A stretch of DNA of 50,738 nt from an uncultured Microscilla sp. GTDB taxonomy: Bacteria > Bacteroidota > Bacteroidia > Cytophagales > Microscillaceae. Numbering within the stretch: the first letter of the stretch is position 1; every line of letters starts with the position of its first letter. The translations under genes and the position numbers were made by a program. The stretch covers positions 1 to 50,738 of the forward strand of contig NZ_CANLRP010000043.1 in the NCBI RefSeq assembly GCF_947493425.1. The letters run 5' to 3'. The notes below the pieces were generated by a model. That model was not told the origin of the DNA and did no database searches. It saw only the letters and a program-made list of their open reading frames with translations. Positions 33,547 to 42,614 of the stretch are shown piece by piece.

Positions 33547-33589
33547 AAAACAAGCCCCACTAATAAAGTGTATTAGTGGGGCTTGTTTT
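33547..33589. terminator. Strong bidirectional terminator
   Basis: An 18-bp perfect stem (33547-33564 with 33572-33589, core aagccccac) has a 7-base loop, with an A-run on one side and a T-run on the other. It ends the glycan locus on the plus strand. On the minus strand it reaches into the stop codon of the acyltransferase gene (33588-33590), so it can serve both. Confidence 0.9.
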
Positions 33590-34340
33590 ATATTTCAGTG
33601 TTTTCTTGTCCCAAAGCCATTCGTATTTGCTCTTCTGCTTTTTGTACTATCTCATCGGCAGAATAGTTGGCAGGCTCGATAGGAGGCAGTATTTGCGTTT
33701 TGTATTTTACTCCAAAAGGAATAGGTTTGAGTTTGTATTTGAGCAACTCCCAGGAACCTGAAATGGCTACAGGTATTACCAAAGCCGAGGGAGAATGCTG
33801 TAGCAAAGTTTTGATGCCCGTAGTTTTAAATGGTTTAAGCATTCCATCACGAGAACGGGTGCCTTCAGGAAATATACAAGCTGCCCGGTTGTGTTCTTCT
33901 ATATACTTCCCCAGATTTTCTATGGCTTGGGTGGCTTGTTCGCGGTCTTTGCGATCTATCAATACCGAACCCCCGTGTTTTAGATTAAACGAAATGCTGG
34001 GAATGCCTTTACCCAGTTCTTTTTTAGCCACAAACTTGGCATGATTTTTTCGAAATAGCCAGATGATTGACGGAATGTCAAACATACTTTGGTGATTTGA
34101 TATAATGATGATGGGGCGGTCGGTGGGTACTTTCTGAGCAGAGCGCAAGGTTTTGAAACGAGTGCCTCCCAGTCTGAGCGAGTTCATAATACATAGCTGT
34201 AATATATCTACCGTATTTTTGTGTGCTTTGTAGCCAAATCCAAAGTAAGCAATTCGCTGGATGACTTCAAACACCACTAGTGAACCCAAAAACGAAATAG
34301 CAAAAAAAGGCAACAGCAGCCATCCTAATATTTTATCCAT
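33588..34340 (-). CDS. plsC: 1-acyl-sn-glycerol-3-phosphate acyltransferase
   Basis: This 250-residue membrane-associated acyltransferase makes phosphatidic acid in phospholipid synthesis. An N-terminal hydrophobic helix (LLLPFFAISFLGSLVVFEVI) comes first. The catalytic HX4D motif is in NHQSMFD (about 82-88), and the substrate-binding FPEGTRS follows near 157. Its length is normal. It starts at ATG (34338-34340). The downstream end overlaps the terminator stem, and it is 77 bases from pgk, which lies on the same strand upstream. Related acyltransferases can use other acceptors, so the acceptor is inferred. Confidence 0.85.
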   Translation of the reverse strand: MDKILGWLLLPFFAISFLGSLVVFEVIQRIAYFGFGYKAHKNTVDILQLCIMNSLRLGGTRFKTLRSAQKVPTDRPIIIISNHQSMFDIPSIIWLFRKNHAKFVAKKELGKGIPSISFNLKHGGSVLIDRKDREQATQAIENLGKYIEEHNRAACIFPEGTRSRDGMLKPFKTTGIKTLLQHSPSALVIPVAISGSWELLKYKLKPIPFGVKYKTQILPPIEPANYSADEIVQKAEEQIRMALGQENTEI

Positions 34341-34373
34341 AATTAATAATTTAAGAACTTATTTTTTTCAAAA

Positions 34374-34409
34374 TTTTGGGCACTGCTCAAGTATTGTCAA
34401 TGCCCAAAA
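34374..34409 (-). terminator. Terminator after pgk
   Basis: A 9-bp stem of ttttgggca (34374-34382) and tgcccaaaa (34401-34409) encloses an 18-base loop. It lies just beyond the pgk stop on the minus strand. The following T-run is short, so strength is uncertain. Confidence 0.55.
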
Positions 34410-34417
34410 ATATATTT

Positions 34418-35605
34418 TTAGCCTTCCAATGCCTTCACACCAGGCAGAGTTTTTCCTTCCATGTATTCAAGCAATGCTCCTCCTCCAGTAGACACATAAG
34501 AAACCTCCTTGCCAAAACCAAGGTTGTTTACCGCAGCGGCAGAGTCGCCACCACCTATCAAAGAAAACCCTCCGTTTTGGGTGGCCTCTACTACTGCCTT
34601 GGCTACTGCAATGGTTCCATTGGCAAAGTTAGGCATTTCAAAAACCCCCATGGGACCATTCCATAATATAGTTTTAGAGTTTTGGATGGTTTCAGAAAAT
34701 TTAGCCGAAGCTTTTTCTCCAATATCCAGCCCCATATAACCCTCTTTGATGGCCATGTTATCGGCAGACTCTCGGTTTGCATCATTTTTAAAGTCGTCTG
34801 CAATGACCGAGTCTTCGGGCAACAATAGATTAACCCCTTTATCCTTGGCTTTGTTTATCAACTCCTTGGCAAGTTCCAGTTTATCCTCTTCTACCAAAGA
34901 TTTGCCAATATTGCCGCCTTGCGCCTTGAAAAATGTATAGGCCATTGCCCCACCAATCAACAAGTTGTCTACCTTGTCAAGCAATTGTTCGATTACCAAA
35001 ATTTTATCTGATATTTTGGCACCTCCCATAATTGCGGTGAAGGGCTTTTCAGCTTTTTCTAATACCTTTTGGGCGTTGTCGAGCTCTGCCTGCATTACAT
35101 AGCCACTTACTTTTTCGTCAAAGTATTGGGCAATTACTGCAGTAGAGGCGTGGGCACGATGGGCAGTACCAAAGGCATCATTCACATAAACATCGCCTAG
35201 TTTGGCAAGCTTTTGGGCAAAAGCCTCATCTCCTTTTTTCTCTTCTTGGTGAAACCGGAGGTTTTCTAACAATAACACTTCGCCCCTTTGCAATCCTGCT
35301 GCCAGTCTTTCGGCTTCATCGCCTATGCAGTCAGCCGCAAACTTTACAGTGACTGCCAAACGATCGCTCAAAGGTTTTACCAGGTGTTTCAGTGAAAACT
35401 TTTCATTGTACCCATCTTTGGGTCTGCCCAGGTGTGACATCAAGATAAGGCTGCCCCCGTCTTTTAATATTTTTTGCAAAGTAGGCATTGCCGCTTTTAT
35501 TCGGGTGTCATCAGTTATCTCAAATTGGTCGTTGAGAGGTACGTTAAAATCAACCCTTACAAGTGCTTTTTTTCCGGCAAAGTTATATTGTTCTACTGTA
35601 TTCAT
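34418..35605 (-). CDS. pgk: Phosphoglycerate kinase
   Basis: This cytosolic glycolytic enzyme interconverts 1,3-bisphosphoglycerate plus ADP and 3-phosphoglycerate plus ATP. The 395-residue protein carries the signature [14 protein letters not shown] (about 14-27), the substrate-binding [16 protein letters not shown] in the middle, and the nucleotide-binding end motif [14 protein letters not shown]. It is full length and starts at ATG (35603-35605). It is monocistronic with its own terminator. Fructose-1,6-bisphosphatase, another central carbon enzyme, lies near the right end of the window. Confidence 0.97.
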   Translation of the reverse strand: MNTVEQYNFAGKKALVRVDFNVPLNDQFEITDDTRIKAAMPTLQKILKDGGSLILMSHLGRPKDGYNEKFSLKHLVKPLSDRLAVTVKFAADCIGDEAERLAAGLQRGEVLLLENLRFHQEEKKGDEAFAQKLAKLGDVYVNDAFGTAHRAHASTAVIAQYFDEKVSGYVMQAELDNAQKVLEKAEKPFTAIMGGAKISDKILVIEQLLDKVDNLLIGGAMAYTFFKAQGGNIGKSLVEEDKLELAKELINKAKDKGVNLLLPEDSVIADDFKNDANRESADNMAIKEGYMGLDIGEKASAKFSETIQNSKTILWNGPMGVFEMPNFANGTIAVAKAVVEATQNGGFSLIGGGDSAAAVNNLGFGKEVSYVSTGGGALLEYMEGKTLPGVKALEG

Positions 35606-35899
35606 AAAGAAACTTACGAGTATAGGCTACAAAGTACAAGGCGCATACATTGTGGCCTGAGTTTGTTGTTTAAAATAAAAAATAGAGTACTGCCAACAAA
35701 GTTAAACCCCGATACTCTAGTGTCCAAAAGGATCGTGATAAATTGTAAAATAAATGGATGTTGGGGGAGGTAGGAGACAAGAGTAAATGAGCCTTTTATC
35801 TGTGAACCAATGCTGTTTAACGGTGTTAGTCTGTTGACTAAATGAAAATAGTTGTATATTACACTTATTTGAAAATATTAATAAAAACATGAATGAATA

Positions 35900-36748
35900 A
35901 TGATATTAGCACATGAAACCTTGGATTTATTTGGTAAACCAGTTTTTGAACGTACTACCTTGCAGGCTCCTTTTAAAAAGAAATTGACCTTGTATAAGGA
36001 AGCTTGTTTTTTATATATTACCTGGGGGACTTGCCATACTTTTGCCCAAGATGTTGCGGTAAAAACTGAGGAAAAAGAGGCTGTATTGATGAAGTGTGGC
36101 CATTATGCAGGTAGGTTTCTGGGGGCGTCTCAACACACAACAGAATACCAGGCTATAGCAGTTCATTTTTATCCTGAGGTGCTTAACAAAGTGTATGAAT
36201 ATACTTTGCCCGATTGTTTGACAACTCCTCACCTCAACAAGCAAAGTATGGCCAAGTTACCGTCTGATGCTGGCCTTGAACGGTATATGGAAGGCATTGC
36301 TACTTGCTTTGAAAACCCTGATAAGGCAAACCAGGAACTAATGGCACTTAAACTAAAACAACTGGTAACTATATTGAGCGCTACCCAGCACTCGCCAGAG
36401 GTACGCGCTGTCTTGTCAAACTTGTTTGTGCCCACCAGTTTTGCATTTCAAGAGTTGGTAGCAGCAAATTTGTATACCAATATTACCCTGCAAGAGCTTG
36501 CCCAACTTGCCAGTTTGAGTGAATCATCGCTTAAACGAATGTTCAAAAAGGTGTATAATGAAAGCCCTGCCAGCTATCTACGCCATAAAAAACTGCTGCG
36601 CTCTCAAGAACTGCTTACCACCTCAGATCTAAGTATTACCCAAATTACTCTGGACTGTGGTTTCAACGATGTTGCCCATTTTTCCAAATTATTCAAACAA
36701 AAATATGGAGTTTCGCCCTCTGCTTATCGAATAAACCAGTTGGTTTAG
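35900..36748 (+). CDS. AraC family transcriptional regulator
   Basis: This 282-residue regulator has an N-terminal cupin-like sensing domain (about 1-150) and a C-terminal double helix-turn-helix (about 185-280). The second half contains LQELAQLASLSESSLKRMF and ITQITLDCGFNDVAHFSKLF, followed by KYGVSPSAYR, the usual AraC signature. The ATG at 35900 is chosen because the frame opens there. It stands alone; the neighbours on either side are on the minus strand, so its target is not obvious. The ligand is unknown. Confidence 0.85.
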   Translation: MILAHETLDLFGKPVFERTTLQAPFKKKLTLYKEACFLYITWGTCHTFAQDVAVKTEEKEAVLMKCGHYAGRFLGASQHTTEYQAIAVHFYPEVLNKVYEYTLPDCLTTPHLNKQSMAKLPSDAGLERYMEGIATCFENPDKANQELMALKLKQLVTILSATQHSPEVRAVLSNLFVPTSFAFQELVAANLYTNITLQELAQLASLSESSLKRMFKKVYNESPASYLRHKKLLRSQELLTTSDLSITQITLDCGFNDVAHFSKLFKQKYGVSPSAYRINQLV

Positions 36749-36896
36749 TAAGTCATTTGAGGGTAGCTGGTTCGTTGATATTTACTCTGTTGCCAACGGG
36801 TGATTTTACAAAGCCTTTGACCAAAAAAATAAAGAAAATAGGGTGCCGCCTCATAAAATGCGTAAACATTTAGCTTGAGGTAGCCCCCTTCTCTCA

Positions 36897-37610
36897 TCAA
36901 TGGAATTTTTCTTCAAAGAGCTGTTTCATTGCTTGCCAGGCTCTTCGGTCGGTAGCAGGTTGGTAAAACATCCCTGGTTGATTGGCGTTGGGGTTGGTAA
37001 AAGCGTGTCCGGTATGGCCAAAAGCCAAAATTTGCCAGTCGGCTTTGCGCTCTGTCAGTTCCTGGGCCAAGGCTACCGTTTGTTCAGGGGTAGCCAGTGG
37101 GTCTTCCCAACCGTGTAGTACTAACACCGCCGCTTTGATGGGGGTAGGGTGAGACATAGCGGGAGCATCATATACCCCATGAAAGCTTACTACTCCCTGG
37201 AGGTGTGCCCCCGAACGTGCCAGGTCAAGTACCGCTTTGCCGCCAAAACAAAACCCAATGGCTCCTAATTGCTCAGTATCTGTCAAAGCGTGTTTTTTGA
37301 GCACATCTAACGCCAACTCCATACGTTGCAGCAACAGTGGACGGTCACTATTTAGTTCATCCATCAAAGCCTGGGCTTCTTCCTTGACTGAGGCACGCCT
37401 GCCTTTGCCATATAAATCTATAGCAAAGCCTACATACCCCATACTGGCAAGAACAACTGCTTTTTGGTTGTCAAACTCGCCTTGTCCTCTAAAGGTATGT
37501 ACTACCAGTATACCTGGGCGCTTTTGCTGGGTAGTATCGTACCAACTAATGGTTCCCTCAAAATCATTGCCTTGAGCATCTTGATAAGTGATAGTTTCAG
37601 TTTTTATCAT
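36897..37610 (-). CDS. Dienelactone hydrolase family protein
   Basis: This 237-residue alpha/beta hydrolase of the dienelactone hydrolase type has the Cys-Asp-His triad visible: Cys121 in GAIGFCFGG, Asp170 in HGWEDPLATPEQ, and His202 in FGHTGHAFTNP. The Cys nucleophile separates it from lipases and from the epoxide-hydrolase-like gene at 6215. It starts at ATG (37608-37610). No aromatic-degradation genes lie nearby, so a role in ring cleavage cannot be assumed; many family members are general carboxylic-ester or lactone hydrolases. Confidence 0.87.
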   Translation of the reverse strand: MIKTETITYQDAQGNDFEGTISWYDTTQQKRPGILVVHTFRGQGEFDNQKAVVLASMGYVGFAIDLYGKGRRASVKEEAQALMDELNSDRPLLLQRMELALDVLKKHALTDTEQLGAIGFCFGGKAVLDLARSGAHLQGVVSFHGVYDAPAMSHPTPIKAAVLVLHGWEDPLATPEQTVALAQELTERKADWQILAFGHTGHAFTNPNANQPGMFYQPATDRRAWQAMKQLFEEKFH

Positions 37611-37673
37611 TGAATAAAATTTTTGTTACTTAACATAATTTAAAGTTATACAACTAATATTGATCAAACATTC

Positions 37674-38378
37674 CTATATCGTAGCCGCTCGAATGGAAGC
37701 AAGCACCTTTTCGGGACGACAGTGATTGAGCCCTGCACCCCAACTGGAATTAAACTCTATAATGCACCAACCTCCTGTTTTATTGTAGCCTATGTCGAGC
37801 ACAAATGAGTGGGGGAGAGCCGCAGCCTCGGCAGCGTGCAAAAAATGGTGGATAAACTGTTGGGCAGTTTCAAGATCAGCGTTGCCTTCATACAAAGCCA
37901 GGTCTTGTACTTGTTTGCCTAGCACAAATGCGCGTGCTTCTGCCACCAGGTCAACCACCTCCGAGCAAATCAATATTTCGTTGTCCAATGCTTGTATTGC
38001 TTCCACTTCATTTTCCAGCCGAACTACTTTGGCAGCCAATAGTTTTGGCTTCACCGACTTTATAAATACGGGCAACTGGTCTGCTGCAAAATATTTCGCG
38101 ACTATTAAGCCCAACTTCCGTTTGACCCAGCGATAAGGCAATTGGGCAACGAGTTCGTCTTGTGGCGATAGTAAAGTACGCCCCAATACCTGAGCCAACA
38201 CCAAGGCAAAAGTATCGTTACCGTAAATACTAACGCGACCATTGCCAGTCTTGGGTGGATGCCAAAACCTGCCAATGCGTATTACTTTGCCTCCGTACTG
38301 TTGCCATACCAGCGCCAAGGCATCTCGTTCTTTGTCTGCCTTTTCGGGGATTAGTAATACTTCGTTTGATAAGTCCAT
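37674..38378 (-). CDS. ATP-grasp domain protein
   Basis: This 234-residue protein starts at ATG 38378; a GTG at 38384 is possible but less likely. It has an ATP-grasp-like layout: an N-terminal Rossmann-like part (VWQQYGGKVIRIG), a central lysine-containing region (IKSVKPKLLAAK), and an acidic metal-binding end (VLDIGYNKTGGWCIIEFNSS, the E-x-N motif of ATP-grasp enzymes). Such enzymes ligate an acid to an amine or thiol through an acyl phosphate. It lies nine bases after a deoxyribosyltransferase-like gene and is very probably in the same operon. Substrate unknown. Confidence 0.7.
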   Translation of the reverse strand: MDLSNEVLLIPEKADKERDALALVWQQYGGKVIRIGRFWHPPKTGNGRVSIYGNDTFALVLAQVLGRTLLSPQDELVAQLPYRWVKRKLGLIVAKYFAADQLPVFIKSVKPKLLAAKVVRLENEVEAIQALDNEILICSEVVDLVAEARAFVLGKQVQDLALYEGNADLETAQQFIHHFLHAAEAAALPHSFVLDIGYNKTGGWCIIEFNSSWGAGLNHCRPEKVLASIRAATI

Positions 38379-38387
38379 TTTCACTGG

Positions 38388-38993
38388 TCAATACCCCCAT
38401 TGTCCATCTACCAAAGCATCAGCAATCGCTTTTACAAATGAATCGGCCACCAACTTAGACTTATGCTCAGTTTTAAGCGTGTGCCAGGGCACGCCGTTGA
38501 CATCTGCCATTTTTTTTGCCCATTTTATGCTGTCAGCATCTTCGGGGCTGCCCACAATAAAGCGCCGCTTATCAGGGTTTTTGACATATTCTTGTAAAAA
38601 GTAGCCATACTCCCAACGACTGGTAGGACCTATATTTGGGGCAAATACCCCTGCTTTTTCCTGGGTCCAATAAGTAGGTAACCAAAAAGCTGTAATATCG
38701 CATAAGTTCAGGTATTGCCACTCCCAGGGTATTTGTTTGTCTTGAATGGCCTCAGTCTGGTTAGCCGGGTGCGCATTGTCAATGTCTGCCCAATTACCTG
38801 TTTCAGGTTCAGGCGACACCACCATCATTCCAGGATGCAACCTTTCATCAGCTTTGAGCGCATTTATCACTGCTCGCCTCCAGCCAGTAGTCATGGCACC
38901 ATTGGGCGGAGTAGGTCCTGCCAAAAACACTCCTTGTTTGGGGATGACTACATCATGTTTGCGTGAAAATAAAGTTCTGATAGTTTCTTTCAT
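38388..38993 (-). CDS. Nucleoside 2-deoxyribosyltransferase-like protein
   Basis: This 201-residue protein carries the motif VFLAGPTPPNG (about 22-32), typical of the nucleoside 2-deoxyribosyltransferase-like fold, with later EWEYGYF-like features (SRWEYGYFLQEY). Enzymes of this fold break or exchange the glycosidic bond of nucleosides or nucleotides. The ATG start lies at 38991-38993. It is directly followed by an ATP-grasp gene, with stop and next ATG nine bases apart. The pair looks like a small two-enzyme unit acting on a nucleotide-derived substrate. The substrate is unknown, and the catalytic Glu cannot be assigned with certainty. Confidence 0.7.
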   Translation of the reverse strand: MKETIRTLFSRKHDVVIPKQGVFLAGPTPPNGAMTTGWRRAVINALKADERLHPGMMVVSPEPETGNWADIDNAHPANQTEAIQDKQIPWEWQYLNLCDITAFWLPTYWTQEKAGVFAPNIGPTSRWEYGYFLQEYVKNPDKRRFIVGSPEDADSIKWAKKMADVNGVPWHTLKTEHKSKLVADSFVKAIADALVDGQWGY

Positions 38994-39116
38994 ATTAAAA
39001 TGATTTTGTTAGTGTTGGTTTTGCTTATTTCAATGACAAATACCTATAACAGAGAGAGCAAGAGTTTGATAGTCAGGCAAGCAGATAGTTAAGTTATTGC
39101 GCCATACAACAGGTAT

Positions 39117-40385
39117 TTAGGTCATGTGTTCTTGTTTTACTCCAAACTGCAAGTACAAAAATGCGGCGAGTGCCGAAAACCCTCCTAACCAAAATGTCCA
39201 CGGAAAGTTTGCTGGATTATTGGCAAACACCCAAGCCGATACAAGCGCCCCTATGCCAATGCCTGCTTCCAGGGCAATATACAAAGTAGCCAAGGCACGC
39301 CCTCTGGCATGATCTTGACTCAAATCAATGGTCCAGGCAAAAGCAGTAGGGGACATAATGCCCACCGCTATCCCAAAAAATACCGCACCTATCATCAATG
39401 TCAGCGGGGTAGTAGCCAGCCCAATGATTACCATAGAAATTAACTGAATGATAGCGCCTGCTTTTATCACTGGTACCCTGCCAAAACGATCGGATACTTT
39501 GCCTGCAACAAACCTGATACCCAACGAACTTAAAGTAAATACTGTAAAGAATAAGCCCTTGTTTTGAATACCGAGATGGTCGCTAAAATCGGGTACAATG
39601 GTAAGGATAATGCCAAACGAAAAGACAGACAACAGCAAAGTTACAGAAGGAGCAACTACCCTCAACTCTATAATATCTTTGGGGTTTATTTTCAACAAAC
39701 TCCACCTAAATGGCTGGCGTTGCTTTTCGGGCAAGGTTTCTTTAAGTTTGATCAAGATAAGAATAGATAAAATAGCAAATCCTGAAGAACAATAAAACAT
39801 ATACTGAATAGGGTAATGCAAGGCAATATAACTACCAAAAGCAGGCCCTATAGCAGTGCCAATGTTATTGGTCAAACCAAAAATTCCCATAGCTTCGCCT
39901 CTTTTACGTATAGGTACTACATCGGCTACATAGGCTGCTGTACCAGTGGGTGTAAACCCGGTAGACAAACCGTGGACAAAGCGAATAAACAAAAAGCCAC
40001 CTACAGTGAGCAACAGGGGGTATAAAAAACCAGTAAGAAAACAAACTACTGCACCAAATACAATGATAGGAATACGCCCTATAGTATCGGTAAGCTTGCC
40101 ACTAAATGGTCGTGACAAACCCGCTGCCAGCGTAAATAAGGCAATGATAAGCCCCTTGTATTCTTTGCCTCCTAGCGAGGTAAGAAAAGAGGGTAACTCT
40201 GCCAAGATCATAGAAAAACTGGAAAAAAATAAAAATGAACTTAGGCAAAGCAGCCCAAATTGTGTGGTATAAAAGCTGGACTCTTGATCATTTATTTGTT
40301 TATTCAAATAAGGAGGTGATTTACTGGTTTGCTGCTTGTTTGATTCTGGAGTATTATGGGTATTATTAGTGTCTTGCATATACAT
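39117..40385 (-). CDS. Major facilitator superfamily transporter
   Basis: This carrier has about 422 residues and 12 membrane segments, after a polar Asn/Thr/Pro-rich N-terminal tail of about 35 residues. Both halves carry the MFS loop-A motif, GKLTDTIGRIP in the first and GKVSDRFGRVP in the second, as in drug- or sugar-efflux carriers. The frame opens further upstream only at TTG (40400). ATG at 40385 or 40379 is preferred, and 40385 is given. It is monocistronic, and no regulator gene adjoins it. The substrate is unknown. Confidence 0.8.
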   Translation of the reverse strand: MYMQDTNNTHNTPESNKQQTSKSPPYLNKQINDQESSFYTTQFGLLCLSSFLFFSSFSMILAELPSFLTSLGGKEYKGLIIALFTLAAGLSRPFSGKLTDTIGRIPIIVFGAVVCFLTGFLYPLLLTVGGFLFIRFVHGLSTGFTPTGTAAYVADVVPIRKRGEAMGIFGLTNNIGTAIGPAFGSYIALHYPIQYMFYCSSGFAILSILILIKLKETLPEKQRQPFRWSLLKINPKDIIELRVVAPSVTLLLSVFSFGIILTIVPDFSDHLGIQNKGLFFTVFTLSSLGIRFVAGKVSDRFGRVPVIKAGAIIQLISMVIIGLATTPLTLMIGAVFFGIAVGIMSPTAFAWTIDLSQDHARGRALATLYIALEAGIGIGALVSAWVFANNPANFPWTFWLGGFSALAAFLYLQFGVKQEHMT

Positions 40386-40450
40386 AAATTTATGCCGCAA
40401 GTTGCCAAGATTATTCTATTTCCCAAAGTGTTTAGGGCATTATACAAATA

Positions 40451-40478
40451 AAGCCACCCCTGTATTCAGAGGTGGCTT
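40451..40478 (-). terminator. Terminator after the TPR gene
   Basis: A stem of aagccacc (40451-40458) and ggtggctt (40471-40478), extended inside by ctg/cag, is followed on the minus strand by tttatttgta. It lies about 110 bases beyond the stop of the TPR gene at 40586. Confidence 0.6.
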
Positions 40479-40485
40479 GGGTAGA

Positions 40486-40556
40486 ATTAGTCCAGAGTCG
40501 GTAGACCGTAGTCGGTAGCCATTAGAGCTTTATTAGTCCAGAGTCGGTAGACCGTA
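40486..40556. repeat. 25-bp direct repeat, two copies
   Basis: The same 25 bases occur at 40486-40510 and 40532-40556, with the core agtcggtagaccgta. A further partial copy gtagtcggtag lies between them. Related phrases occur at 21675-21684 (agtcggtagac) and around 23790-23807. They do not overlap a gene. The function is unknown; it may be a dispersed short repeat. Confidence 0.6.
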
Positions 40557-40585
40557 TATAGGTAAAATAGACTAATTACTTATTT

Positions 40586-42397
40586 TTATTTTTTCTGGTC
40601 TTGTCCGATGCTAAAGTTAAGGAGCAACATATTTTTTGCATTGGTATTGCCCAACGCTTTAGCCTTGAGCCAATCAGCTTTTGCTCCTTCATTGTCTTTG
40701 AGCAACCACTTAGACTTGCCTCTTAAATAATAAGCTTCCGAATAGTTTATATCCAACAGCAAGGCATTATCAAAGTCTTTGATTGCGCTTCTGTAGTCTT
40801 TTAATCGTATTTTTGCGTGCCCCCTGTCCATGTAAGCTTCTTTGAAGCGGGCATCTGCCCAAATAGCTTGGGTATAGCGTGTAATGGCATCATAAAAAGC
40901 CTCGTCGTCCAATCTTTCATTACCTAGCTTATAAAACTGAATTGCTTCGGCATTGCTCGATGATAAGCCTGTATTATACTTGTTGGTTGTATTACTGGTG
41001 CGTTGATTGTTGCCGCCCCTTGTTTTACAATACTCCTGCATCAAGCCTTCTGCCTTATAATCACCCAATTCTTTGGCTTTCTTCAAATCTGCGCAAGTGC
41101 CTACTGCATCACCCAACTCGTAGCGTGCCAAGGCACGATTACGGTAAGACCATCCATCGTTTGGATCTATCTTCAAGGCGTTGTTGTAATCTTCTATGGC
41201 ATCTTTATAACGTCCCAGGTAGTACTTGGTACGAGCGCGGTGGGCATACGCCCAGCGATAAGAAGGTTTTAAGGCAATGGCCTTGTCAAAGTCAAGCAAG
41301 GCTTCTGCATATTTTTTGGCCACCACTTTGGCATAGCCCCGGCTGGCATACGCCCAGTCATACTCAGGGTTAATTTTTATGGCCTTGCTAAAATCAGCAA
41401 TTGCCTGATCGAGGTTACCTGCCTTACGGTTGGCTCTACCCCGGTGCCCATACGCCATGTAATGGTCAGATTTTAGGTGTACACATTTGGTATAAGCACT
41501 GATGGCCTCTTGCCACTTTTCGTTCAATAAAGCTTTGTCACCATCAGCAAAGTACTCATCAGCAGTCTTGGCGGGACCGTCACCAGTGCAAAAGTCATCT
41601 AGCCACTGTTGTGCTTTTTGGTTTTTTAGGCGCAACGCACTTGTCCAATCTTTACAAGCTTGCTCCTGGTTGCCAAAACGGTAATGAGTAATGCCTCGCC
41701 ATAAGTAAGCATCAGAAAAACGAGGGTTTAGAATAATAGATTTTGAGTAATCGCGTACCGAATTGGTGTAGTCGCCCAACTTAGCTCTTACATAGCCCCG
41801 GTTGTTGTATGCCATGGCGTATTCTGGATCCATAGCAATGGCCTTGTTGTAGTCTTGCTCGGCTTCGGTAAACCTTTTTAGTTTGGCCTTGGCCCACCCA
41901 CGATTATTATATGAAGCAGCATCTGCCATTTTTAGCCCAATAGATTTGTCATAATCATCTATAGCGCTCTGAAAAACCCTCATGGTAAGGTAAGTAAACG
42001 CCCGGTTATTGTAGGCTTTGGCAAAAGTAGGTTCTAAAGCGGTTGCTTTGGTATAATCACTCACTGCTTCTTTGTAGCGTTTTAGCCCAAAGTTTGCGAG
42101 CCCTCGGTTATTATAAACCTTCGATTGGTTAGGTTCTAGTCTTAGCGCAATATCGCAATCCTGCACTGACTCAAGGTAACGACCTAATCGGTATTTAGCG
42201 ATGGCACGATTGGCAAAAAATGCAGCAACATTGGTTTTTTGAGCTATAGCGTTGTTATAGTCATTCACTGCTCCGTCGTAATCTTCTTTCATTAGCTTTT
42301 GATTGCCGCTGTCAAAATACTCCTCTGCAGTTTGCGCCCATGTTCCTGATGCTCCTAACAGGCAAATAAAAAACAAATAGTAGAAAGGTTTGCGCAT
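40586..42397 (-). CDS. Exported TPR repeat protein
   Basis: The chosen ATG at 42397 gives MRKPFYYLFFICLLGASGTWAQ, a clear signal peptide; the longer frame starts only at TTG. The mature protein is built almost entirely of tetratricopeptide repeats, roughly 14-15 of the 34-residue type. They form three groups (about 11-280, 285-450 and 490-590 of the mature region) separated by Lys/Asn-rich stretches. Conserved AYNNRG and AYLWRG starts mark the units. It probably acts as a periplasmic or surface scaffold for protein complexes. The next gene upstream on the same strand, a TPR-SpoIIE phosphatase, is separated by about 220 bases. Confidence 0.85.
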   Translation of the reverse strand: MRKPFYYLFFICLLGASGTWAQTAEEYFDSGNQKLMKEDYDGAVNDYNNAIAQKTNVAAFFANRAIAKYRLGRYLESVQDCDIALRLEPNQSKVYNNRGLANFGLKRYKEAVSDYTKATALEPTFAKAYNNRAFTYLTMRVFQSAIDDYDKSIGLKMADAASYNNRGWAKAKLKRFTEAEQDYNKAIAMDPEYAMAYNNRGYVRAKLGDYTNSVRDYSKSIILNPRFSDAYLWRGITHYRFGNQEQACKDWTSALRLKNQKAQQWLDDFCTGDGPAKTADEYFADGDKALLNEKWQEAISAYTKCVHLKSDHYMAYGHRGRANRKAGNLDQAIADFSKAIKINPEYDWAYASRGYAKVVAKKYAEALLDFDKAIALKPSYRWAYAHRARTKYYLGRYKDAIEDYNNALKIDPNDGWSYRNRALARYELGDAVGTCADLKKAKELGDYKAEGLMQEYCKTRGGNNQRTSNTTNKYNTGLSSSNAEAIQFYKLGNERLDDEAFYDAITRYTQAIWADARFKEAYMDRGHAKIRLKDYRSAIKDFDNALLLDINYSEAYYLRGKSKWLLKDNEGAKADWLKAKALGNTNAKNMLLLNFSIGQDQKK

Positions 42398-42614
42398 TGA
42401 TGTGTTATTTTGGTTCACAGTAATACTATCACTTAACAATTGTTATACCTAAAAATTTGGGTAGCCCAATTGGATTAATTTTTCAGACAAATCTAAGTGA
42501 TTTATAATAAGTTTGTGATAATAAGACAAGTAAAATGCTATAAGGTAGTATTTAGCCGCAAAAAAAGCAAACAATTTTCATGTAAGTTTTGGTGAGATTT
42601 AGTAAAAAAAGTAT

